Assembly: GCA_024699325.1 (NCBI GenBank)
Contig: JAILPS010000020.1
Span: 1-64,000 of the forward strand
From: Lachnospiraceae bacterium
Lineage (GTDB): Bacteria > Bacillota > Clostridia > Lachnospirales > Lachnospiraceae
DNA: 64,000 nucleotides
Reading direction: 5' to 3'
Part shown: positions 42,360 through 50,361 of the stretch, piece after piece
Layout: each line of letters begins with the position of its first letter
How positions within the stretch are numbered: position 1 is the first letter of the stretch
Notes under the pieces: model-generated
What the model saw: only the letters and a program-made list of their open reading frames with translations
Databases searched by the model: none
What the model was told of the DNA's origin: nothing
Program-made: the position numbers and the translations under genes

Positions 42360-43295
42360 TTATCTACTCCAATCCTCGGTAGGTACGGTCACGTTTGTGA
42401 GAACATGTGCTATGAGATCCTTAGGGTCTGACTGTCTGCCAATCTCGCTCTTCAGAATAATTCTGTGAGCTAAGCAGAACGGCGCCAAATACTTAATATC
42501 TTCAGGGGTTACAAACTCCCTGCCGGCGCACATGACATAGGCCTTCGCACATCTCATGAGACTAAGCGCAGCTCTGGGGCTTGCGCCTGAGAGAATTCCA
42601 GGCGTTTTGCCGGAGGTCTGGCATATATCCACGATATATCTCTTAAGGCAGGGCGCTATATAAACATCATCCACCGCCTTCCTGAGATTCCTCACATCCT
42701 CGGTCGACATGACGGGAGCCGGCATAGGTTTGGCCTCCCCCTCGTATCTGTCCAGTATCATAACCTCCTCCTCAGCGGTTATGTCAGCCATGCTAAGCTT
42801 CATGGCGAATCTGTCCAGGGATGCCTCGGGAAGCTTAAATGTTCCGGCGGTCTCCACAGGGTTTTGCGTGGCGATTACGAAGAACGGATCTGAGAGGGCA
42901 AATGTGTCCGTGTCGATGGTCACCTGGTGCTCCTCCATACACTCAAGAAGCGCGGACTGCGTTCTTGGCGTCGCTCTGTTAATCTCGTCAGCCAGAATTA
43001 TCCCTGCAAACACAGGTCCTCTTCGAAATGCGAACTCCCCTGTCGCAGGCTGATAATAGTGAATTCCTGTGATATCTGACGGCAGCAGATCAGGCGTAAA
43101 CTGTATTCTGCTAAACTCCGCATCAATAAGGGATGCCAGCGTTTTAGCCATGAGGGTTTTGCCGGTTCCGGGCATATCCTCAAGAAGAATATGACCTCCC
43201 GCAAACAGGCCGGCAAGCACCAGATCAATGGTCGCCTCGTTGCCTATAATTCTCTCTCTGATGCCCTGTTTTATCCTCTCGATTTTGTTCTCCAT
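42360..43295 (-). CDS. MoxR family AAA ATPase
   Basis: The 311-residue protein is a cytoplasmic AAA+ ATPase. Walker A is EDMPGTGKTLMAK at about residues 38-50, Walker B is IILADEINRATPRTQSALLE near 98, sensor 1 is FVIATQNPVETAGTFKLPEASLDRF near 140, and a C-terminal lid has GASPRAALSLM near 240. It is the usual partner of DUF58 proteins and starts the four-gene operon. A near-consensus promoter lies directly upstream. Confidence 0.95.
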   Translation of the reverse strand: MENKIERIKQGIRERIIGNEATIDLVLAGLFAGGHILLEDMPGTGKTLMAKTLASLIDAEFSRIQFTPDLLPSDITGIHYYQPATGEFAFRRGPVFAGIILADEINRATPRTQSALLECMEEHQVTIDTDTFALSDPFFVIATQNPVETAGTFKLPEASLDRFAMKLSMADITAEEEVMILDRYEGEAKPMPAPVMSTEDVRNLRKAVDDVYIAPCLKRYIVDICQTSGKTPGILSGASPRAALSLMRCAKAYVMCAGREFVTPEDIKYLAPFCLAHRIILKSEIGRQSDPKDLIAHVLTNVTVPTEDWSR

Positions 43296-43340
43296 AGCCT
43301 TATCCTGCCTTCACGTTCTTTATGTACATAGTTAAGATTT

Positions 43341-43369
43341 ATTATACAATTTTATGGAACTAAAGTCAA
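43341..43369 (-). promoter_or_regulatory. Promoter of the MoxR operon
   Basis: TTGACT (43364-43369) and a consensus TATAAT (43341-43346) on the minus strand are 17 bp apart. The -35 box begins immediately after the T-run of the preceding terminator. Confidence 0.8.
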
Positions 43370-43370
43370 C

Positions 43371-43396
43371 AAAAGAGGCGCCCCAAAGGCGCCTCT
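43371..43396 (-). terminator. Terminator of the LytTR/GHKL operon
   Basis: On the minus strand AGAGGCGCC (43388-43396 region) pairs with GGCGCCTCT around a five-base loop and is followed by TTTGTT. It sits 12 bases after the sensor kinase stop codon. Confidence 0.9.
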
Positions 43397-43407
43397 AATT
43401 ATAATAT

Positions 43408-44778
43408 TTATGTTAAAATATCGGGGAGTTCCTCGATAGGCTCCTCTGAGTGAATCTTGTACTCCGTCTTCACCTCGTCGGCGTCCTGAAGTAAGAGTCT
43501 GACGATGAATATGCCGTCCTTATCGCTGCAGTCAAACACCGCATTATTCTTCTCGGCAAACATGATTACGCTCTGCATTCCCAGGCCGTGCCCCTCTCCC
43601 TTGCTTGAGAGCGGAATGTGATTCTGCTGGTCATAATTGATCTTACCTATGAAGGTGTTGGTGACCTCAAATATGATTTTGTCGCCCTTCTTAAGCGCTA
43701 AGAAGTTCACCTGACGGTTGGTTTTGCATCTCTCTGTGGCAAGCGTTGCGTTCTCTAAGAGATTAGCCACAACCATGGCAAGCTCCATGTCCTTCACAGG
43801 AAGCTTCTCAGGAATATCCGCCTGAATGTTGATTGGAATATTCCTCCTCTCGCACTCCTTCTGCGCGGCCTCCAAAACACTGTTGATTACCACATTCTTA
43901 CAGTATGTTCCGACCTTCGTGGCCTCAACGCCGGCCAGATGCGTGTCCAATATGCTTATGGCCATGTCATACTCCTCATCCTCTATGAGCTGATGAAGAA
44001 GATTAACCATGTGGCGCTCGTTGTGTCTGATGATGGCCAAATCCTTCTCCTTCTGGTTAAGGATGGTGACTCTGGTCATCATTTGCTCGATCATGATCTC
44101 GTACTCCTGATTGTTGTAGTAGAGAGTCGAATAATCCTTCTGATAATCCATGGTCTTAAGAGCCAGATAGTACGAAGCGATACACAGGAGGCTGACAAAC
44201 ACAGCCGAAACCATGTTTAGCGGGTTGTCGCCAAAATTCTGCGGCCAGACACGGAGTGTGTAGATACTGCAGTAGTATGCAGCAGGCACCAGAAACAGCG
44301 CAATCCACGGAAACTGGTTGTCCGTGTATAGTTTCTTCATGCGCTTGCCCACGTAGGTGATGGCTATGACAAGCATGAGAGCATGTATAGCGATGCACAC
44401 GAGGAGCACAAGCGGCAGTCTGACATAGTATGCAACCGTGTCAGGAATGTACAAAAACATGATGTTTCCGATGATATTTCCGGGGGTTGAAAAAACAGCT
44501 CCCGAGAAACATATAACCAGAATTCTCTTGTCAAATTCCCTGATTATCAGGATGCTCACAGTCACCAAAAACAGCGCCTGAAACAGAACTCTGACTATGC
44601 CCCACGGCCCGTGAAGCTCGAGAAACTCAGGCGCCGTAAGTAAGAGCAGAAGCATTCCGATGAAGCCCATGAGCTCCCTTCTGCTTCTGTACTCCCTATA
44701 CTGCACGCCTATGAACACAAGAGCCGCGACATGCGATATAGTGTTAAGAATAATATTGTTGATGTCCGATAATGGCAT
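43408..44778 (-). CDS. GHKL sensor histidine kinase (AgrC-like)
   Basis: The 456-residue protein has about six membrane helices in the first 215 residues and a dimerisation helix with LAIIRHNERHMVNLLHQL near 250, where His is the likely phosphorylation site. A short GHKL ATPase domain follows, with VVANLLENATLA near 332 (N box) and GEGHGLGMQSV near 405 (G box). This is the AgrC/NatK-type layout of peptide- or signal-sensing kinases. It starts two bases after the LytTR regulator gene, so the pair is one unit. No candidate pheromone gene is evident next to it. Confidence 0.9.
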   Translation of the reverse strand: MPLSDINNIILNTISHVAALVFIGVQYREYRSRRELMGFIGMLLLLLTAPEFLELHGPWGIVRVLFQALFLVTVSILIIREFDKRILVICFSGAVFSTPGNIIGNIMFLYIPDTVAYYVRLPLVLLVCIAIHALMLVIAITYVGKRMKKLYTDNQFPWIALFLVPAAYYCSIYTLRVWPQNFGDNPLNMVSAVFVSLLCIASYYLALKTMDYQKDYSTLYYNNQEYEIMIEQMMTRVTILNQKEKDLAIIRHNERHMVNLLHQLIEDEEYDMAISILDTHLAGVEATKVGTYCKNVVINSVLEAAQKECERRNIPINIQADIPEKLPVKDMELAMVVANLLENATLATERCKTNRQVNFLALKKGDKIIFEVTNTFIGKINYDQQNHIPLSSKGEGHGLGMQSVIMFAEKNNAVFDCSDKDGIFIVRLLLQDADEVKTEYKIHSEEPIEELPDILT

Positions 44779-44780
44779 TA

Positions 44781-45527
44781 TTAAACCTCTCTGCCCTTAG
44801 CCATAAACTCCAGATAATTCTGTTTTACAGAAGAAGCCTGCTGGCGGCTGACAGGGATCATAACCTCCTTAGATGAATTGTTCGCCTGAAGTATCAGGTT
44901 GGTGGATGAATAAGTCTTCACATAGGACATATTCACGAGGAACGATTTATGCGTGAGGATGAAGTTGCCTGTGTCGAGTAATTCCTCAACCATCTCTGTA
45001 AATGTTCCGCGAAGATATATAGAAATAATCTCCTGGCCATCCACAAGATGGACAATCATCCTTCTCGAATTCATCTCAATGTACAATATCTGCTCATGCT
45101 TGACAACGCTTACTCCCATGCTGGTTTTGATGGAGTAGGATCTTGCGCCCCTGCCCTTAATCTTGAGCGCGTAGTCAAGAGCCTCAAACAGCTTCTGTGT
45201 GACAACAGGCTTAAGAATATATCTCTCCGCGTGAAGCGAATATGCGTCAAGCGCGAACTCAGGAGATGTGGTCAGGAATATGATTATGGTGTCCGGATAC
45301 TCATTCTTAAACTTCTCAGCAAGCTCGATGCCGGTCATTCCGGGCATAACAATATCCAGAACCGCGATGTCAAAACGGTTCTTGTCCCACTCTGCCAACA
45401 GCTCTGCAGGCTTGGAATATGTAAGGTAAACAAGACTCTCGTCCTGATGCAGTCTCTGGTATTCTGCCAGCTGACCCTTAAGGGATGCCACTTCTCTCTC
45501 GTCGTCGTCACAAATAGCTAATCTCAT
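44781..45527 (-). CDS. LytTR-family response regulator
   Basis: The 248-residue protein has an N-terminal receiver domain with ICDDDERE at the start and phosphorylatable Asp in VLDIVMPGMTGIEL near residue 57, followed by the Lys of ILKPV near 107. The C-terminal LytTR DNA-binding domain has ILYIEMNSRRMIVHL near 147 and FILTHKSFLVNMSYV near 195. LytTR regulators bind direct repeats about 9 bp long upstream of target genes. It precedes its kinase gene. A TTGTTT/TATAAT promoter lies upstream. Confidence 0.94.
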   Translation of the reverse strand: MRLAICDDDEREVASLKGQLAEYQRLHQDESLVYLTYSKPAELLAEWDKNRFDIAVLDIVMPGMTGIELAEKFKNEYPDTIIIFLTTSPEFALDAYSLHAERYILKPVVTQKLFEALDYALKIKGRGARSYSIKTSMGVSVVKHEQILYIEMNSRRMIVHLVDGQEIISIYLRGTFTEMVEELLDTGNFILTHKSFLVNMSYVKTYSSTNLILQANNSSKEVMIPVSRQQASSVKQNYLEFMAKGREV

Positions 45528-45589
45528 GTAAACCCCTTCCCCACCGAATAATTATTCCACGGCTTTATCGATAGAAACTATGATTAACT

Positions 45590-45618
45590 ATTATACTATA
45601 TTTTGCCATTATAAACAA
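45590..45618 (-). promoter_or_regulatory. Promoter of the LytTR/GHKL operon
   Basis: TTGTTT (45613-45618) and a consensus TATAAT (45590-45595) on the minus strand are 17 bp apart, about 60 bp before the regulator start. No clear terminator separates it from the U32-like gene upstream, so some read-through from that operon is possible. Confidence 0.6.
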
Positions 45619-45621
45619 CAG

Positions 45622-46587
45622 TTAATTTCCGTCAAAAGTGCCTCTTCTGGGCTTATTGACAGTTATTATGTGCCTGTTTTCAAGATTCAGCAGACAGAGC
45701 ATTCTGACCGCGTCCCTGTGCTCAGGCTTAGCCATGTAATAGCAGTAAGTATCCATGACTGAGAGCATGTTGGAGGTCCTTCCCTCTATCTTAAAATTCG
45801 AATATCCCATGGGCACATACACGTTCCACAGCTTGTCCCTGGATATAAATGTCGGAAAACCCGCGATGGAATAGAGCGTCGGCAGATGCTCAAACTTGCA
45901 CTCCCACTTCTGTATGGGCTTGCGCATATTTGGAGGAAGCTTGCGGTTTTCAAGCTCCGTTCTCTGCTGGGTGGCCAGATATTTATAATGCTGACCTCTT
46001 CGCCTGCACTCCGGCTCGCAGCACGGGTTGATCAAAACCTCCACCTTATCCTTGGGCTCGATCCCTCGAAGAATGTCAAACTTGTTGTTAAAATTATAGT
46101 CAAGAACCACCAAACCGTAGTCCTTCTTAAGCTCAGCATTTAGTTTATCCAGGTTCCTTATCTCCTTGCAGGTTGAGCTGCAGATGGTGAATTTGGGATA
46201 TGTTTTTCTTATATACTCCTCAAGAACCGGAGACACGACGAGCACCTGGTTCTTGCCGTTGTCGGCCTCGTGCATGCAGAAGTTGCAGTATTTATCTGCC
46301 AGATCCGCCTCAGTAATCAGAGGATTAGTGTAGGTATATCTTATGGGGATTCCGGCTGCGTTTGCGTCCCTTATAACATTTCTGACAAAGAGCGCATCAC
46401 ACTGGTCGTCAAGGCTCACTCTTCCGCCGTTCCACAATGAGCAGGGAAACTCGCCGTAAAACGAGCCAATCTCCAAACCGTCCATAAAAAACTGCGGATA
46501 CTGATCAATCAACATCAGAAAAATCATATTCAGCGGGAAGTTATATCTAAGTCCCGGCAGATGGAATTTCACACTACGTTTTGCCAT
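45622..46587 (-). CDS. Cysteine-rich U32-like protein of unknown function
   Basis: The 321-residue soluble protein has no signal peptide. It contains two cysteine groups: YCNFCMHEADN (about 112-122), where two Cys are three apart, and PCCEPECRRRGQHYKYL (about 203-220). SSTCKEIRNLDKLN and GLVVLDYNFNNKFDIL resemble strands of the U32 TIM barrel, and Cys-Cys-x3-Cys-Arg-Arg resembles the iron-sulfur cluster region of U32 proteins that modify RNA. The C-terminal MGYSNFKIEGRT is also U32-like. I do not recognise an assigned function. It is the last gene of a four-gene operon, 23 bases after the HprK-like gene, with GGGGTGA before the ATG. Confidence 0.55.
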   Translation of the reverse strand: MAKRSVKFHLPGLRYNFPLNMIFLMLIDQYPQFFMDGLEIGSFYGEFPCSLWNGGRVSLDDQCDALFVRNVIRDANAAGIPIRYTYTNPLITEADLADKYCNFCMHEADNGKNQVLVVSPVLEEYIRKTYPKFTICSSTCKEIRNLDKLNAELKKDYGLVVLDYNFNNKFDILRGIEPKDKVEVLINPCCEPECRRRGQHYKYLATQQRTELENRKLPPNMRKPIQKWECKFEHLPTLYSIAGFPTFISRDKLWNVYVPMGYSNFKIEGRTSNMLSVMDTYCYYMAKPEHRDAVRMLCLLNLENRHIITVNKPRRGTFDGN

Positions 46588-46610
46588 ATTATCACCCCTG
46601 ATACATATAA

Positions 46611-47345
46611 CTAGTTTTTCATACCCTCATAGGCCACATCTGCGGCCTCCTTATCCATATTGCACGACAGGCGTGTAAGCCTTACCGCGCCTGTAATTCT
46701 GTCGATCAAGTCAAGGGTGAGCTCCATCTCCCCAGCTCCCTCAGGCTTAAACACGTAGGGCATAATCGAAGCAAATGCTTCGCCCTCCCCTATATCTTCT
46801 ATGTGGTTTGTGATGCCCCTTCTAAGAACGCAGACCGCCTTCACGGGAACTGACGCGTTTTTATTAAAGCCTTCCTTGCCGCACCACGGTGTTCCGTAGC
46901 CCATGAGCTTATCGCCGACAAATCTTAGAATTGGCTTGTCGCCGTTAATAATCTCAGCCCTGTCGCCAAACTTTTCCAGCCAGAGCTTAACGTGGGTGGT
47001 TTTGCCCGTGCCGCTTGGCGCCATGAACAGATACCCCTCTCCATCAACCGCTATAAGCGCTCCGTGAACAAGCACGCCGCCTCTATATGGAATAGCAGTG
47101 GCTGCCTTTCTGTAAACCGCGAGACTCTCTAAATACCCTGCGCCGTATTCTACTGCAGGAATACCTTGTGCGTCGGCCTCCTCAAGGCTTTTTCTTCTCT
47201 CAAATTCTATATCGTCGTCGTTAGTTGTGATGCCCACATCCATGCCGCTTTCGCAGATGTAATCGGCACACATTTTCATCGTGTATGAGTATAGGTTTTT
47301 GACGGCAAATATGGTGTCCGCCATCATTACTGTAAACTTATACAT
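46611..47345 (-). CDS. HPr kinase/PEPCK-like P-loop protein
   Basis: The 244-residue protein shows the HprK/PEP carboxykinase-type P-loop: LFMAPSGTGKTTHVKLWLEKFGD (about 112-134), then EIINGDKPILRF (about 136-147), where the Asp is expected to bind metal, and GYGTPWCGKEGFN (about 154-166). It lacks the N-terminal domain of true HPr kinase and is shorter. Similar stand-alone versions occur near peptide-modification genes and may phosphorylate a small substrate or partner protein. There is no radical SAM or PqqD gene here. It lies 11 bases after the second TPM-like gene and precedes the U32-like gene. Confidence 0.65.
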   Translation of the reverse strand: MYKFTVMMADTIFAVKNLYSYTMKMCADYICESGMDVGITTNDDDIEFERRKSLEEADAQGIPAVEYGAGYLESLAVYRKAATAIPYRGGVLVHGALIAVDGEGYLFMAPSGTGKTTHVKLWLEKFGDRAEIINGDKPILRFVGDKLMGYGTPWCGKEGFNKNASVPVKAVCVLRRGITNHIEDIGEGEAFASIMPYVFKPEGAGEMELTLDLIDRITGAVRLTRLSCNMDKEAADVAYEGMKN

Positions 47346-47356
47346 AGGCTCTCCAT

Positions 47357-48481
47357 TTAATTAAGCTTGGTCTCATGGAACTGGTCTTTAAATATCTCGT
47401 CGTATTCAGACGTGTAGCCTCCATTTGTTGAGGCAAGCTTATCGGGAGTACTGTTCGAATACACATAGGTATTCAGATTCGGCATGGTCGCAGGGTCAAC
47501 AGCCGCAATCCTTGCAGGCGCGCCGCAGTACGGACACTTATCGACTGAGCCGGAAACGTATTTGCCGCCGCAGTAGTCACAGGCGACCTCAACCTGCTGC
47601 TCAGGCGCCAGTTCAACTGCTCCCCTGAACTTCTTGTTAGGGTCAAAGAAAACCATGAGGTAGCAGTGGAAGAATATAAACAGCGACATAAAACCACATA
47701 CGATAAGGATCTCGAAGTCAATATAAGAATCCATCAGCCCTGGCGTTATCTTGTCAAATCCTGAGACTAAAGCCTCTCCAAAATCATCGCCCGCAGTCAG
47801 ACAGCGCTGAACCTTGGATGTGAATGTTCCAGTCTTGGCATCTGTCAATATTGAATCTGTGTTATCACCCTGCATGCCCTCCCAGTACCAGTCGTTAAAG
47901 TCCGGGTCGGGGTTCTCAGGCTGTGAGTACACAAGCAGCCAGTGGTTCTCATCATAGCCAAAATAATAGTCCACATAGAGGTCGTATGCCACGTCCTCCA
48001 GATCATAGGAGTAATAATTAGACTGCTTCCAATCCTCATTGTTAAGCGTTACAACGTATGGAACGATTCCTGTAAGATCAGCAAAATCCTCCAATGTATC
48101 ATACAGCTCGCCCTCGTCATCAATCACATCAGCCGCATCGATTATCATCGGTGTTTTTAAGTCGCAGCCGTCATCCATGATCTTTTTAGGAGTCACGAAA
48201 GCACTTGTAAACAGACCTATCATTGCCATGAAAAACGGCAGATAGAATAACAGAAGCAGCAGTCTCCACTTAGAGTATTTACCGCCGAGAGCATAGTTTG
48301 AGTAGTAATACACAGGAATATGCTTCCTGCGGTTATACACAACATATCTTCTGGCCCCCGAAAAATATGTTTTTCTAACTATGCGCGATGGTCCGCTACT
48401 GCCAGATCCTGAATGGCTTCTTGAATGTGAACTGTGATGTGAGCCACCTCCGTGGCTTCCTCCTCCTGATGAATGTGGCAT
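47357..48481 (-). CDS. TPM-like membrane protein with Gly/Ser/His tail and zinc ribbon
   Basis: The 374-residue protein starts with a Gly/Ser/His-rich tail (residues 4-30, SSGGGSHGGGSHHSS HSRS type) and a basic Tyr-rich stretch. It then has a membrane helix (about 72-95) and an outer domain with DAADVIDDEGELYDTLEDFADLTGIVPYVVTL (about 113-145), which follows the TPM domain plan. Another helix lies near 257-280. The cytoplasmic end has a zinc ribbon: CDYCGGKY and CPYCGAPA near 295-320. It is a paralogue of the next gene in fold order and in the TDGC/DDGC-Ile-Asp lead-in. Function is unknown; envelope sensing or repair is suggested only by topology. Confidence 0.6.
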   Translation of the reverse strand: MPHSSGGGSHGGGSHHSSHSRSHSGSGSSGPSRIVRKTYFSGARRYVVYNRRKHIPVYYYSNYALGGKYSKWRLLLLLFYLPFFMAMIGLFTSAFVTPKKIMDDGCDLKTPMIIDAADVIDDEGELYDTLEDFADLTGIVPYVVTLNNEDWKQSNYYSYDLEDVAYDLYVDYYFGYDENHWLLVYSQPENPDPDFNDWYWEGMQGDNTDSILTDAKTGTFTSKVQRCLTAGDDFGEALVSGFDKITPGLMDSYIDFEILIVCGFMSLFIFFHCYLMVFFDPNKKFRGAVELAPEQQVEVACDYCGGKYVSGSVDKCPYCGAPARIAAVDPATMPNLNTYVYSNSTPDKLASTNGGYTSEYDEIFKDQFHETKLN

Positions 48482-48500
48482 AACTACTTCCCCCTTTCAG

Positions 48501-49247
48501 TTATTTATCTCCCAAAACTCTTACGCCGCAGTGCGGACATACGCTGCTGCCTATGTCGTAGACACCGCCGCAGAATTTACATTTGGCCTGCTTAGGCGCG
48601 TTGGCCGCAGCCACCCTCGCCTTCTCCTCGCGTTCCTTCGCCCTGACACTTCCCACAACTATGACGCCAAGCACGATAAATGCGACAATCACAACCAAAA
48701 ATACTATGAATATTCCAATATTAACGTTAAAACCTAAAACTCTGCCAGCGAACTTCTCATATGCTGAGCCAATCTCAGCTGAGACAGCATCGCCCTTACT
48801 AAGCCCCTTAAGCTCCGACTTAAAGCTGTCCGCAAGACTTGTCGTCACATAATCCCTAACGGCGTCGCCCACTACAGATGCATATGTAAATGAGCCGTCG
48901 TCAGCCACGCTTATCACAAAAACCCAGTGGTAATCATCGTCGTATGTGGTCACCATGAGCTCGTTTGCGTACACGCTCAAACCGCCCGTATAGTACTTCT
49001 TCCATGAAGAATCCGCAACTGTAAACAGCGCAGTCACTATGCCGGTCTGTTCCTCAAACTTCTCCATGCCGCTCTTTAAAGTGCCCACGTCATCCAAAAC
49101 TCCAGCCCTGTCATCGATAACTATACTGCCTTCACAGCCGTCAGTAATCTTCCCCTTGGGAAAACTGAATGAACACAGACTTCCCGCAATCATAAGCACA
49201 ACCGTAAAAACAGCCCAAACTATAACATATATTCTAGTTTTACTCAT
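48501..49247 (-). CDS. TPM-like membrane protein with C-terminal zinc ribbon
   Basis: The 248-residue protein has one membrane helix at the start (about 6-27) and an outer domain with ITDGCEGSIVIDDRAGVLDDVGTLKSGMEKFEEQTGIVTALFTV (about 34-76), close to the TPM phosphatase-like domain. VFVISVADDGSFTYASVVGD lies near 110. A second helix near 177-203 leads into a cytoplasmic zinc ribbon CKFCGGVYDIGSSVCPHCG near 225-243. It is the first gene of the four-gene operon, has GGGGGA before ATG, and has a promoter overlapping the end of the RluA gene. The next gene repeats this layout with a longer tail. Confidence 0.65.
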   Translation of the reverse strand: MSKTRIYVIVWAVFTVVLMIAGSLCSFSFPKGKITDGCEGSIVIDDRAGVLDDVGTLKSGMEKFEEQTGIVTALFTVADSSWKKYYTGGLSVYANELMVTTYDDDYHWVFVISVADDGSFTYASVVGDAVRDYVTTSLADSFKSELKGLSKGDAVSAEIGSAYEKFAGRVLGFNVNIGIFIVFLVVIVAFIVLGVIVVGSVRAKEREEKARVAAANAPKQAKCKFCGGVYDIGSSVCPHCGVRVLGDK

Positions 49248-49278
49248 GGCTTCCCCCTACTTAAACGTTTTCGGTTTG

Positions 49279-49307
49279 ATAATATAATATAATTATTGCT
49301 AATTCAA
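49279..49307 (-). promoter_or_regulatory. Promoter of the TPM/HprK-like/U32-like operon
   Basis: TTGAAT (49302-49307) and TATTAT (49279-49284) on the minus strand are 17 bp apart. The -35 lies within the last codons of the RluA gene. Confidence 0.5.
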
Positions 49308-50210
49308 GACCCTTTGTATATCTTTGGGAAGAGGTACCAAAAAATCCATTATTTCCCCAGTTATCGGTTGTGCAAATCTTATATGTCCAGCGTGAAGCGC
49401 CTGCCTATCCATCACGTGATTGTCCGGATTATATAGAAAATCACCTATCAGCGGATGTCCCAAAGCCTTCATGTGGACGCGTATCTGGTGTGTCCTGCCC
49501 GTCTTAAGTGTGAGCTCTACGACGCTTAAATTCTTCTCAGGCAGACGCTTAACCACTCTGTAAAATGTTAGCGCGCTCTCGCCCCGCTCTAAGTTTACCT
49601 CCCTGAGCACCACGGAGTCAGTAACTCTTGCTATTGGCAGGTCAATCTCCCCCTCATCGGGAAGATCCACTCCCTCCACGACGGCAGTGTAGACGCGCTT
49701 AATCTCCCTCCGCCTCATGGCCTCCGAGAGAATTCCCGCCGCCAGATAATGCTTTGCGATTATCGTAAGCCCCGTGGTGTCCCGGTCCAGGCGGTTTATA
49801 CACCTAAAAACCATCTCCTCGCCGCGCAAGCTGCATCTGTTCATAACGGCGTTAGCCAAGGTGTCCTCATAATGCCCAATTGAGGGGTGGATGCTCATGT
49901 GCGCAGGCTTATTCACCACCAAAATATCGTCATCCTCGTAGACCACATCCACATCAGGCCCTGCGGGTACTATGTCCGAGGGTTCCCCCTGCTCCTCCAC
50001 CAGGACGCTTAGCGTCTGCGTCAGTTTCTCAGTTTCTGAAAACAGGCGATAGTTCATGTGAACTGCCTCGTTGTCAATCAAAAGATAGCCATCCACACGC
50101 CGAAGAATAGTCAGCGCCTTCTCGGGATACCCCCTCTGTTTTAGGTAGGCCGATATCTTCAGGCCCTCGTATTCTCTTGTGATTACGTAGTCAATTCTTC
50201 GCCTGAACAC
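49299..50210 (-). CDS. RluA family pseudouridine synthase
   Basis: The 303-residue enzyme isomerises uridine to pseudouridine in RNA. It has an S4-like N-terminal region (about 12-75) and the catalytic motif INRLDRDTTGLTIIAK near residue 140, with the Asp nucleophile. IYEDDDILVVNKPAHMSIHPS-type strand (VVYEDDDILVVNKPAHMS) lies near 90-108, and KTGRTHQIRVHMKALGHPLIGDFLY lies near 237-260. The start is GTG, seven bases after GGGAG. The exact rRNA or tRNA target cannot be inferred. Confidence 0.95.
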   Translation of the reverse strand: MFRRRIDYVITREYEGLKISAYLKQRGYPEKALTILRRVDGYLLIDNEAVHMNYRLFSETEKLTQTLSVLVEEQGEPSDIVPAGPDVDVVYEDDDILVVNKPAHMSIHPSIGHYEDTLANAVMNRCSLRGEEMVFRCINRLDRDTTGLTIIAKHYLAAGILSEAMRRREIKRVYTAVVEGVDLPDEGEIDLPIARVTDSVVLREVNLERGESALTFYRVVKRLPEKNLSVVELTLKTGRTHQIRVHMKALGHPLIGDFLYNPDNHVMDRQALHAGHIRFAQPITGEIMDFLVPLPKDIQRVLN

Positions 50211-50320
50211 CAGGTTCTCCCTTCAGCGCACTGCATATTCATGGAATTAATTATCCGCCAGGCATAAATCAGACCCATGCTCAGCACATTTGGATATATT
50301 ATATCACAATTCGTGCAAAA

Positions 50321-50348
50321 ATAAAAGCCATCAGCTTGCGCTGATGGC
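50321..50348 (-). terminator. Terminator after the lipoprotein gene
   Basis: On the minus strand GCCATCAGC and GCTGATGGC form a 9-bp stem with a GCAA tetraloop, followed by TTTTATTTTT. It lies 14 bases after the lipoprotein stop and ends the operon that begins at the nucleotidyltransferase gene. Confidence 0.93.
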
Positions 50349-50361
50349 CAATATTTGCATA

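Noticed and set aside
45528-45621. A pheromone or signal-peptide gene beside the AgrC-like kinase
   Set aside because: No short frame with a ribosome site was found in this gap or next to the kinase, so an agr-type peptide system is not supported here.
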